62,121 bases of DNA from Clostridia bacterium (GTDB taxonomy: Bacteria > Bacillota > Clostridia > Oscillospirales > Acutalibacteraceae), in contig JAFTVI010000032.1 in NCBI GenBank assembly GCA_017465825.1, forward strand, positions 1-62,121, written 5' to 3'. Shown piece by piece: positions 51,896 through 60,206 of this stretch; position 1 is the first letter of the stretch; each line of letters starts with the position of its first letter. Below the pieces are notes generated by a model. The model was not told the origin of the DNA, made no database searches, and worked only from the letters and a program-made list of their open reading frames with translations. Made by a program: the position numbers and the translations under genes.

Positions 51896-54844
51896 ATGGC
51901 AAACAAAAAAATCAAATTCGATTGTCCCGACAGAGCAAAACTGCAGGTCTTTTCAGATATGCTTTTTGACAGAAGCTACACCCGTCTGGGAGATCTGGAC
52001 TGCACAGCTTACATCACCGCTGAGCCTTTAAAGTTTGAGGACAGATTCAGCGGCACGAAAATGCAGCTTGAAGAAGGCACAAAATGGGCAGTAAACACCT
52101 TTGACTGCGCTTGGTTCCACATCACGGGCATTCTTCCCGAGGGTGCAGACACAATTATAATCAACTGCGGCGGCGAAGGTCTTATATACGACAAGAACGG
52201 CAACGAGGTACAGGCTATCACCTGTAAAGCATCCGATTACGATGAATCTCTCGGCGGCCCCGTTAAGAGAATTATCCCTGTTTACGACTGCCTTGCAGAG
52301 GGTGACTGCGTTGATTTCTGGGTTGACGCTGCGGCAAATGACCTTTTCGGTAATCTCAAGAACGACGGTAAATTGGTAGAGCTTAAAACAGCTAAACACA
52401 ATAAAAATATCCGCGACCTTGCTTATGACGTTCACGTTCTGCTTACAATCGTTGATTTCGGCGACAATAAAGAATTCAAAGCACAGGTAAAATCAGGTCT
52501 TCTCGGCATTGTATCGGAGGTTATCACAGAGGAGGATGCGGCGGCAAAAAGAGAAGTCATCGCTCCCCTGCTTAATGAAAAATCCGACGTTGACTTTACA
52601 TATTACGCTGTAGGTCACGCGCATCTTGACCTTGCGTGGCTGTGGCCCATCCGTGAAAGCTACCGCAAGGGCGGCAGAACCTTTGCAACACAGATAAAGA
52701 ACATTGAGCGCTATCCCGGTTATGTTTTCGGCGCATCACAGGCACAGCTTTACTCCTGGGTAAAGGACAGATATCCCCGAATCTACTCAAAAGTGAAAGA
52801 GCTTGCAAAAGAGGGTAAGTGGGACGTGCAGGGTGCAACCTGGGTTGAGCCCGATTCAAACCTTATCGGTGCAGAAAGCCTTGTAAGACAGTTCTTCTAC
52901 GGCAAAAAGTTCTATCGCGACGAATTCGGTATGGATATGAAGGTTTTCTGGGTGCCCGACAGCTTCGGCTACTCCGCTTGTATTCCTCAGGTTATGAAGC
53001 TTGCAGACGTTCCCTATTTCCTTACACAGAAAATGAGCTGGAGCATTTACAATGATTTCCCCTACCATTCATTCTATTGGCAGGGTCTTGACGGCTCAAC
53101 TGTCCTTGCACATATGCTCCCCGAAAACACCTACAACTCCCCCTGTCGCGGCGACCGAATGAAAAAGGGCGAAAGGATTTACATTGAAAGACCGATTTCA
53201 AACAAATCTATGATGCTTTTCGGCATCGGTGACGGCGGTGCAGGCCCCGGTTACGAGCACATCGAGCGCGCACAGAGATACGCCGACCTTAAGGATATGC
53301 CCAAGGTTAAAATGTGTAAAACTATGGACTTCTGGAAGGATTTTGATGACGGCGTAACACCCTACCCCACCTACAGCGGCGAGCTTTATCTTGAAAGACA
53401 TCAGGGCACATACACCACAAGAAGCGCCAACAAGAGATACAACAGAAAGTGCGAATATGCATTGAGAAACTACGAGGCTGTTGCTCTCAGGGCAAAGGAA
53501 ATGGGTATTGAAGTACCTCTTTCAAATGCAGACGTTGAAGAAATGTGGAAAGAAGTGCTCCTTTATCAGTTCCACGACATACTCCCAGGTTCATCAATCA
53601 ACAGAGTATACGATGAATGTGTGCCCAGATACGAGGCTATGTACAACAACCTTGTAAACAGCACGGAAAGCCTTCTTGCGCTTATAAACTGCGGCGAAAC
53701 AGTTGTAAACCTCAACTCCTTCGAGTACAGCACTAAGGTTAAATCGGGCAAGGACTGGTACGACGTAACAGTTCCTGCTATGGGCAGTGTTCAACTTACT
53801 GCTGACAAAAAAATGAGCGAATTCAAAGGCGAATGCACATACAACACTCTTGAAAACGACAAGGTAAAGGTTACCTTCAAGGACGGCTGTGTTGTATCAC
53901 TTTTCGATAAAACATTGAACAGAGAGTTTATTACCGAGGGCGGCAAAGCAGGTCAGATTTCAATGTATGACGATTACGGCGACTGCTGGGATATGACAAA
54001 CTGCAGAGCTGAATATGTACAGACAAAGAAAGACGCTGAATGTATCGCTTTTGAAACAGACGATGACGGTGCAAAGGTTTACGCTGAATGTACGTTCAAA
54101 ATAAAGAACACTGTTGTAAAGCAGACGTATTATCTCCTTGACGGCGATGCAACTCTTTACTGCGATATGGATGTTGATATGCAGGATACAAAATCAATGC
54201 TCCGTATGGCTGTACCCGTAAACGTTAAGACAGACGAAGCAAACTTCAACATTCAGTTCGGTCATCTTGCAAGAAAGACCACAGAAAACAACTCCGTTGA
54301 GCTTGCACAGTTTGAGGTATCAGGTCAGAAATTCGTTGATATGTCCGAGGATGATGCAGGTATTTCCTTTATCAACGACTGCAAATACGGCTACCGCTGC
54401 AAGCACGGCATCATAGACCTTAATCTTATCCGTTCACCCGAAGGCGGCCCCGGCAAGGTTGTAGATCAGGGACATCACGAAATTCATTGGGCACTTATGC
54501 CCCACAGCGGAAAGCTGGGCACCGAAACCTACAAGAGAGCTTACTTTGTGAACAATCCGCTTATCGTTACAAAGGGCACTGCAAAGGCAACTGAAGGAAG
54601 TGCTTACACAAACACTAACGAGGCAATTGTTCTTGAAACAATCAAGGCTCCCGAGGACGGTAACGGCTTGATTGCAAGATTCTACAACTGCACTGCTGAG
54701 GAGCAGACAGCTGAAATAACAATGAACGGCTACAGAATTGCCGAAATCGTTAACATTATGGAAGAAAACATAAGCGATAAGGCAGACAATAAGCTCACCT
54801 TACACGGCTTTGAGCTTGTGAATGTAAGATTTGTAAAAGAATAA
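51896..54844 (+). CDS. Alpha-mannosidase (GH38)
   Basis: 982 residues, no signal peptide. N-terminal beta domain, then the GH38 catalytic domain from about 235: GHAHLDLAWLWPIRES (zinc ligands His and Asp), the nucleophile Asp355 in WVPDSFGYSA, the HQGTYTT segment and the zinc-ligand FHDILPGSSI near 561. C-terminal beta domains close the protein. It removes alpha-linked mannose from imported oligomannosides or N-glycan fragments. Own terminator downstream. Confidence 0.92.
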   Translation: MANKKIKFDCPDRAKLQVFSDMLFDRSYTRLGDLDCTAYITAEPLKFEDRFSGTKMQLEEGTKWAVNTFDCAWFHITGILPEGADTIIINCGGEGLIYDKNGNEVQAITCKASDYDESLGGPVKRIIPVYDCLAEGDCVDFWVDAAANDLFGNLKNDGKLVELKTAKHNKNIRDLAYDVHVLLTIVDFGDNKEFKAQVKSGLLGIVSEVITEEDAAAKREVIAPLLNEKSDVDFTYYAVGHAHLDLAWLWPIRESYRKGGRTFATQIKNIERYPGYVFGASQAQLYSWVKDRYPRIYSKVKELAKEGKWDVQGATWVEPDSNLIGAESLVRQFFYGKKFYRDEFGMDMKVFWVPDSFGYSACIPQVMKLADVPYFLTQKMSWSIYNDFPYHSFYWQGLDGSTVLAHMLPENTYNSPCRGDRMKKGERIYIERPISNKSMMLFGIGDGGAGPGYEHIERAQRYADLKDMPKVKMCKTMDFWKDFDDGVTPYPTYSGELYLERHQGTYTTRSANKRYNRKCEYALRNYEAVALRAKEMGIEVPLSNADVEEMWKEVLLYQFHDILPGSSINRVYDECVPRYEAMYNNLVNSTESLLALINCGETVVNLNSFEYSTKVKSGKDWYDVTVPAMGSVQLTADKKMSEFKGECTYNTLENDKVKVTFKDGCVVSLFDKTLNREFITEGGKAGQISMYDDYGDCWDMTNCRAEYVQTKKDAECIAFETDDDGAKVYAECTFKIKNTVVKQTYYLLDGDATLYCDMDVDMQDTKSMLRMAVPVNVKTDEANFNIQFGHLARKTTENNSVELAQFEVSGQKFVDMSEDDAGISFINDCKYGYRCKHGIIDLNLIRSPEGGPGKVVDQGHHEIHWALMPHSGKLGTETYKRAYFVNNPLIVTKGTAKATEGSAYTNTNEAIVLETIKAPEDGNGLIARFYNCTAEEQTAEITMNGYRIAEIVNIMEENISDKADNKLTLHGFELVNVRFVKE

Positions 54845-54849
54845 AAATT

Positions 54850-54879
54850 AACGGGAGCAGAAAATCTGTTCCCGTTTTT
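54850..54879 (+). terminator. Terminator of the mannosidase gene
   Basis: AACGGGA-g-CAG / CTG-t-TCCCGTT then TTTT. Confidence 0.85.
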
Positions 54880-54885
54880 GTTCAG

Positions 54886-55020
54886 TGAGCAATGAGCAAT
54901 TGAGGAAGCCCTGCGGGCTTGAATTATATAAACGGGTTAAAGGGCAACGCCCTTTCCATCATTTCTCATTGCTAATTGCTACTTACTCATTTTTATCGGC
55001 TTCCGCCGATAAATTACTGT
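54886..55020. repeat. Small palindromic repeat element
   Basis: Imperfect terminal inverted repeats (AGCAATGAGCAATT at 54888, complement-like CATTGCTAATTGCT ending at 54980) enclose hairpins AAGCCC-tgc-GGGCTT and AAAGGGC-aac-GCCCTTT. At the right edge ATCGGC-ttcc-GCCGAT-AAATTACTG (54995-55019) copies the right end of the 1-218 element and, as there, overlaps the stop codon of the adjacent minus-strand gene. Confidence 0.6.
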
Positions 55021-55229
55021 TTTTTCTTTATTATCGACGGGACTATGCTCATTGCAAGGCCTACAATCAGTGCTATAAGGAATTTGAGCCAGACCATATG
55101 TTTTGCGCTTGCAACAAAATACTCCCAAGGCTCGGCTGACAATTTAATCGGCATAAGGTAACACAATGCAACATAAGCGCCGATGAAAAACAATATAAAC
55201 AGTATAATTGATAACAGCTTATTCATCAT
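55014..55229 (-). CDS. Small two-helix membrane protein
   Basis: 71 residues with two hydrophobic helices (5-25 and 49-66) and a basic end IIKKKQ. I do not recognise it. It starts 4 bp after the preceding gene, with GGTGAT as ribosome site, and is the last gene of the sigma-factor operon. Confidence 0.55.
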   Translation of the reverse strand: MMNKLLSIILFILFFIGAYVALCYLMPIKLSAEPWEYFVASAKHMVWLKFLIALIVGLAMSIVPSIIKKKQ

Positions 55230-55233
55230 AAAA

Positions 55234-55719
55234 TCACCATATCGGATAATGTTCCAAATTATATTCATCAAGTCCGTATTCCGCTCTGCCCTGAGGCACA
55301 AGCTCTGCCCAGAACTCATACAGTGCATTTGTTTGCTCATATTCAGAATTATAATATTTATCAGCAATTACCATACCCGGATTGCAGGATGCAAATTCCA
55401 TAACCGTGCCGTCATTCAGAACAACCTCAAACATTATATTTGTACCGCCGTTAAGATTGTGATGATAATCCGAGCCGAAGCCTGTAATTTTTATATTATT
55501 AATCAAGGTGTAAAACTCGTCCAGTCTTTCTTGCGGAACATCAAGCCATACTGATTCTCCGTCATCAAAATAATATATGAAATATTCAACAGATTTGACA
55601 TTATCGGGAGTGATTTTGTCAAAAGGAGAACGCTTGACTGTATTCACGCCCATAACAACCGATGCCGAAACAGCAATCACAGCACAAATCAGAATTAAAA
55701 CAACTTTTCTCTTTTTCAT
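55234..55719 (-). CDS. Exported protein of unknown function
   Basis: 161 residues with an N-terminal signal or anchor helix (6-24) and a mixed alpha/beta outer domain (VEYFIYYFDDGESVWLD, LNDGTVMEFASCNPG). No family recognised. It lies 24 bp after the beta-propeller gene and is probably part of the response run by the same sigma factor. Confidence 0.6.
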   Translation of the reverse strand: MKKRKVVLILICAVIAVSASVVMGVNTVKRSPFDKITPDNVKSVEYFIYYFDDGESVWLDVPQERLDEFYTLINNIKITGFGSDYHHNLNGGTNIMFEVVLNDGTVMEFASCNPGMVIADKYYNSEYEQTNALYEFWAELVPQGRAEYGLDEYNLEHYPIW

Positions 55720-55743
55720 AACTTAATCACTCCCCGTCCTGTA

Positions 55744-57834
55744 TTAAAATTCTGCTTCCCCAAGCAATTCGTTTGTTGTCATACTGTAAGCCTTGATTCC
55801 GTAGCCGTTTACCGCAAAAATAGTATCGCCGATAAATGCGCCGCGCAGAGTGCCGTAATATGTGTCAACTGCATTCCCCGAATACTCACCGTGTATTGTT
55901 AAACCGTTTTCGGTAACATCAAACATCATTATTCTATGATCTTCTCTGCTGAATCTTGAATATAGACATAATCCAAAAGTGTCGGCATCAACAGTCATAA
56001 AAGCTTTATGATTTGTATCAAAATAAGCGTCTGCAACGGTGTAATTATCAATTTCTTTGGGATCGCAAGGATCGGACACATCAAACAAAGAAACCTTTGC
56101 AGAGCCGTCTGTGCCGTTCATCGTGCCGCCCTCACCAACACCGATTACAAGATTGTTTCCTATAGGATGAAGATACGAGGAGAATCCCGGTATTTTAAGC
56201 TCGCCTTTTATTTCGGGCTTTGTGGGGTCGGTCAAATCAATGACAAACAGAGGGTCGGTCTGATAGAATGTGACAAGATAAAGCGTATTGCCCATAAATC
56301 TTGCTGATTTCATATCCTCGCCCTTTGCAATATCTTCAATGTAACCTACAACCTTCAGATCCTTATCAAGCACATATACAAATGTGGCAGAATCTTTGCC
56401 GTACTTTGCACCTGTGGTTGCAATGCGGAAATAATCGCCGTATTTATCCATTGAAAACTGATTTATGAAAGTGCCGCCAACGACCACATCGTCAACATAT
56501 ATAACGCCGTCATCGGTTATATCAAACTTATAAATATGAGTCGCAGTCTGAAACTTTACTCCGTTTTCATCTGTTACAATGTATTCTTCGCCCATCGTCC
56601 AATAAGAGCATACTGTTTCAGCAATAAACATTTCATCAGCTGTGCAGTACACCTCATAGCCACCGCCAAGATAGGCGTTAACCTTCGGTTCATCAAGAGT
56701 GTCAAGGTCTGTCACCGCTGTAACTGTATACTGAGTAGGCGAATCCTCATCAAAGCACTCAATTGCATCTGCCGCAACTTTTTTCACTTCTCCGCCGTTG
56801 ACATTGTAGCAGGGCACGCTTACGCCCTTGACTGCTTCGCAGGCTTCTGTAAAATCGCCGGTTGTAACATAATCATAGGGAATTGAATATGAAGACACGG
56901 TTATAATTCTGCCGTCAACAAGCCTTGACGTTACATATTCGCCGTCAATTGTCTGTGTATATTCAAGCTCAATGTCCGATTTATCGGTGATATCATAAAC
57001 ATTTATTACCGTATCAAAATAAGCAACAACGCAGAAGCAGTCACAAAGAGCTTCGGATGCTTTTTCGCTGACTTCCGACTCAAGATCGGTCTGCACATTA
57101 ATCAGAACAATCAGCTTATTGCCGTAAATATACATTTCATTGGCGTAGCCGTTTGCAAAATCCTCACACACATCAAGCTGTGAAACAATGCTCATATTCT
57201 CTGCATTTTCACAGTCGGTAACGGTGAGAATATTATCGTTAAGATAATAAATGTATCTGCCGTCATTTTTGATAATATCGGCTTCATCAACACCGCTGAC
57301 CTGCACATTCGTGGTACTGTGTGTGCCTGCTGTGTCGTTTGATGATGTATTAGTTGATTGAGCTGTGTTGCTTGCTTCCATATCATAAGCTTCTTCATTT
57401 ACAGTTCCGTTAGTTTGCGCATCATAAACAGCACCAGCCATTTTATCGGCAAATGATTCATACGTGTTGGCTGAATTGAAAATATTCTTGTAATAATTAA
57501 GCACAACAGCCTCAATTTCGCTGTAATCGGAATTTGCAAGAGTATCTTCAATCACAGTATTATTTACTTCTTCCTGCTTTTTTTCGCTGATTTTCATCAT
57601 TGAAATATCTGCAACCGCAAGAACACCAACCAAAAGAACAATAACAGCCGCCGCAGACGCCATTATTTTTACGATTCTTTTGCCTATATGGGTTGCAGAT
57701 CTTCTGGGGTTTACGATTCCGCCCTTTTCATTTATGAGTGTTTCAATATTATACGCAGACAGAGATTCGGGAAGAGTTATCTCCTCGCTGTTGAGCATAT
57801 TGCTCAGTTTTTTATTAAAATCGTTGTTTTTCAT
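55744..57834 (-). CDS. Membrane-anchored beta-propeller protein, likely anti-sigma partner
   Basis: 696 residues. A cytoplasmic N-terminus (1-50, with LPESLSAYNIETLINEKGG), one membrane helix (52-75), a Ser/Thr/Asn-rich linker, then a large outer domain opening with VQVSGVDEADIIKNDGRYIYYL, the mark of the clostridial/archaeal C-terminal beta-propeller family (Beta_propel). The start codon shares one base with the sigma-factor stop (TAATG). This coupling and the topology suggest that the short cytoplasmic part binds the sigma factor; that is inference. Confidence 0.83.
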   Translation of the reverse strand: MKNNDFNKKLSNMLNSEEITLPESLSAYNIETLINEKGGIVNPRRSATHIGKRIVKIMASAAAVIVLLVGVLAVADISMMKISEKKQEEVNNTVIEDTLANSDYSEIEAVVLNYYKNIFNSANTYESFADKMAGAVYDAQTNGTVNEEAYDMEASNTAQSTNTSSNDTAGTHSTTNVQVSGVDEADIIKNDGRYIYYLNDNILTVTDCENAENMSIVSQLDVCEDFANGYANEMYIYGNKLIVLINVQTDLESEVSEKASEALCDCFCVVAYFDTVINVYDITDKSDIELEYTQTIDGEYVTSRLVDGRIITVSSYSIPYDYVTTGDFTEACEAVKGVSVPCYNVNGGEVKKVAADAIECFDEDSPTQYTVTAVTDLDTLDEPKVNAYLGGGYEVYCTADEMFIAETVCSYWTMGEEYIVTDENGVKFQTATHIYKFDITDDGVIYVDDVVVGGTFINQFSMDKYGDYFRIATTGAKYGKDSATFVYVLDKDLKVVGYIEDIAKGEDMKSARFMGNTLYLVTFYQTDPLFVIDLTDPTKPEIKGELKIPGFSSYLHPIGNNLVIGVGEGGTMNGTDGSAKVSLFDVSDPCDPKEIDNYTVADAYFDTNHKAFMTVDADTFGLCLYSRFSREDHRIMMFDVTENGLTIHGEYSGNAVDTYYGTLRGAFIGDTIFAVNGYGIKAYSMTTNELLGEAEF

Positions 57835-58364
57835 TACTGTACCTCCCCTAACATATTCCGCAGTTTTTTCAGGGAGCGTGAAAGCTTTGAACGCACAGAG
57901 CCTGCAGTCATATCGAGCATCTTTGCGATTTCGCCGCTTTTACAGCGTCCTATAACACTAAGAAGTACGATCTGACGCTCGTCCGCATCAAGCCTTGCCA
58001 AAGCATCCGACAGCTCCACCGAAAGCTCCACATCAACAGCCGCCGCTGTATGCTGTGTTTCGTGAATTTCGTGAACAGGTACATAGCTGAGCCTGTCTGC
58101 GGAATCAATCAGCCTGCTTTTGCACACGTTCGCTAAAATCTTGAACATCCACGACTTGAATGAAGCCGGATTGCGAAGCTTTGCAATGCTTTTAAAGGAC
58201 AGCAAAACAGCCTCCTGCACACAGTCACAGGCATCCGCACCGTTACCGGTATACCACAGTGCGAACTTGTAGAGATCTGTTGCATAGAAGCTGTAAACAT
58301 CAGCAAATGCTTTACTGCTGCCTGTCTGAGCTTCCCTGACGAGTTTTTCGAGATCATTCTTCAT
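57834..58364 (-). CDS. ECF-type RNA polymerase sigma factor
   Basis: 176 residues. Region 2 (FADVYSFYATDLYKFALWY ... DCVQEAVLLSF ... SFKSWMFKILANVCKSR) and region 4 (LDADERQIVLLSVIG, then GEIAKMLDMTAGSVRSKLSRSL) are complete; no sigma 1.1 or region 3. AAGGGGG ribosome site. Its stop overlaps the beta-propeller gene. Target promoters are not identifiable here, but autoregulation is usual for the group. Confidence 0.92.
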   Translation of the reverse strand: MKNDLEKLVREAQTGSSKAFADVYSFYATDLYKFALWYTGNGADACDCVQEAVLLSFKSIAKLRNPASFKSWMFKILANVCKSRLIDSADRLSYVPVHEIHETQHTAAAVDVELSVELSDALARLDADERQIVLLSVIGRCKSGEIAKMLDMTAGSVRSKLSRSLKKLRNMLGEVQ

Positions 58365-58469
58365 AGTGACCCGCCCCCTTCGTCTATAAGAGTGGAAAAA
58401 GCAGTAAAGTGTTGCAGTTAAAAAAAATTTTTTTAATTTTTTTATGATATATTTTTTCTGTGAAAAAAT

Positions 58470-58561
58470 GCGATATATTCGTCAATGACGAATGCGATAT
58501 ATTTGCGTTGCAAATACGATATATTTACCTACGGTAAATATTGCGGAAGGGCTCCGCCCTT
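58470..58561. repeat. Hairpin-array repeat (GCGATAT family), second copy
   Basis: Cores GCGATAT at 58470-58476 and 58494-58500 and ACGATAT at 58516-58522 alternate with hairpins ATTCGTC-aat-GACGAAT, ATTTGC-gtt-GCAAAT, ATTTACC-tac-GGTAAAT and AAGGGC-tcc-GCCCTT. All cores have one orientation, so this looks like a half copy of the 1-218 element. It lies between the sigma-factor gene start and the yhhN stop; the 230-bp gap has no gene. Confidence 0.65.
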
Positions 58562-58594
58562 ACCCATTTAAATAATTTTTACCACCAATTTTTA

Positions 58595-59302
58595 TCAGAT
58601 AAATAACAGTGATGAGGCAATAAGGAACTGAGCTATATAATATGTAGCGTGATTTGTTACGATATCGACAGGTCTGTTTTTGCCCTCGCCGAAGTATGTA
58701 CCCGAAAGGATAAGGTCGGAAATAAGGAAGAACACGCCGCCTGCAAACATAAAGTTAAGAACCATATTGTCAAAGCCGTTCATAAAGGCAAGTGAGCCTG
58801 AAAGAAGGGTCATAAATATAAGCACAAAGCCGTAAACAGCAGTTATCGCCTTAAATCTGCCGTAATTGAGCTTCTGCGGTTTTTCAAGCAGAATAACTAC
58901 CGCCGCCATAACAGCCGCAAGCACTGCGGGAACAACAATATGCAAAGGCTTTGAGAAATCAGCATAGAAAGTTAAAAGTCCGCTGATGTAAACAAGATGT
59001 CCTATCATAAATGCGCCGAAGCCTGCAAATGTATACGTTTCGTTATCATCGGGGCACATCCATTTAAGGTCGAGCCAGATGTCACCCATAAGACCGAAAA
59101 CAAGCCCCACAATTACAAAAAGGGCAAACATTATATTTTCGCTGTCAAGATTACCTGCCGCCGCAACAGCGCCGCAACTGACAAACAGCACACTTGTAAA
59201 GCCTTTTACAAGTAAGGCTTTAATTGCGCCCTCTTTTACGCGCAGATAATTGAATACCACACAGGAAATTATTCCCAATCCGAGTAAAATGAAAAATAAC
59301 AT
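58595..59302 (-). CDS. YhhN-family membrane protein (lysoplasmalogenase-like)
   Basis: 235 residues with seven to eight helices. GLVFGLMGDIWLDLKW near 72-87, FMIGHLVYISGL and the C-terminal HATYYIAQFLIASS match the YhhN/TMEM86 family, whose animal members hydrolyse lysoplasmalogen. Gut clostridia make plasmalogens, so such an activity is plausible but unproven. Single gene. Confidence 0.8.
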   Translation of the reverse strand: MLFFILLGLGIISCVVFNYLRVKEGAIKALLVKGFTSVLFVSCGAVAAAGNLDSENIMFALFVIVGLVFGLMGDIWLDLKWMCPDDNETYTFAGFGAFMIGHLVYISGLLTFYADFSKPLHIVVPAVLAAVMAAVVILLEKPQKLNYGRFKAITAVYGFVLIFMTLLSGSLAFMNGFDNMVLNFMFAGGVFFLISDLILSGTYFGEGKNRPVDIVTNHATYYIAQFLIASSLLFI

Positions 59303-59406
59303 AGAAGAATACTCCTTATTTGCCTTATTTTTATATTATTGTAACAAATTAACAACAAATTTTCAATACAGATTTGTAATATTATTAAAATTATCATCCT
59401 TTATAC

Positions 59407-59436
59407 TTGACAAAGTGTATTTATTTGTAGGATAAT
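59407..59436 (+). promoter_or_regulatory. Promoter of the lipoprotein gene
   Basis: TTGACA (59407-59412), 18 bp, GATAAT (59431-59436), the same spacing and -10 as the rsmD promoter. Confidence 0.6.
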
Positions 59437-59455
59437 GAACAAAGGGTGAAATAAA

Positions 59456-60154
59456 ATGAAAAAATTCAGCGCAATAATGCTTATAATGTCAATAATGCTT
59501 GTATTTACAGCCTGTTCGGAGGATAAAACGGGCAGTGTAAACTTCGGTGATTACAATCCTGAGATTGAGAGCACAACAATCTACAACAATTCGGATTTGC
59601 TTTATTCAGACACAAACTGGATAAATGCATACGCTCTGAAGTACAATTATTACGACAAGAGCACAGGTGAATCCATTATCACTGAGGGAAAATGCGGCAA
59701 CTACTATCAATCACACGATTCCGCATCCAATGTAATTTCATACTATGCTCAGCAGGAAGGATATATTCTTCAGTATTTTCTCAACAAGGACACAAAGACA
59801 GGTACTGTTTCTGTGGTGACAGACGGTACTATGGATGATTTATATTCGGGATTTTCACTTATCTCAACCTGTGACCCGTACTTCCCCGTTTACAAAAACG
59901 TTACAAAGGTAGGTCAGGATTTTGTGGCAGACCGCTCTGCAACAAGATACAAACAGACACAGACCGAAAACGGCATAGTTACAAAAATTGCTTACGTATG
60001 GATTGACGACGAATTAGGCTTTGCATCCAAATGCGAGCAGTACAATGCACTGACCGAAGAGCTTGAAATGCGTTGGGAACTGCTCGATTTCACACAGAAT
60101 GTTAAAGAATCAGACATAATGATAGATATTGACAGCTATGAAATTGCAGGTTAA
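59456..60154 (+). CDS. Lipoprotein of unknown function
   Basis: 232 residues with a lipoprotein signal ending in VFTAC (Cys20), so membrane-tethered on the outside. The rest is beta-rich and tyrosine-rich and matches no family I know. Its lipobox (F-T-A-C) is standard apart from Phe at -3. Monocistronic, with clear promoter and terminator. Confidence 0.7.
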   Translation: MKKFSAIMLIMSIMLVFTACSEDKTGSVNFGDYNPEIESTTIYNNSDLLYSDTNWINAYALKYNYYDKSTGESIITEGKCGNYYQSHDSASNVISYYAQQEGYILQYFLNKDTKTGTVSVVTDGTMDDLYSGFSLISTCDPYFPVYKNVTKVGQDFVADRSATRYKQTQTENGIVTKIAYVWIDDELGFASKCEQYNALTEELEMRWELLDFTQNVKESDIMIDIDSYEIAG

Positions 60155-60163
60155 CTGCAAAAC

Positions 60164-60197
60164 AAAACTCCGAAGAGTAATCTCCGGAGTTTTTTTA
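60164..60197. terminator. Terminator between convergent genes
   Basis: AAAACTCCG / CGGAGTTTT with TTTTTT on the plus strand; A-rich on the left, so it can serve both directions. Confidence 0.82.
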
Positions 60198-60206
60198 TAT
60201 GCAGTT

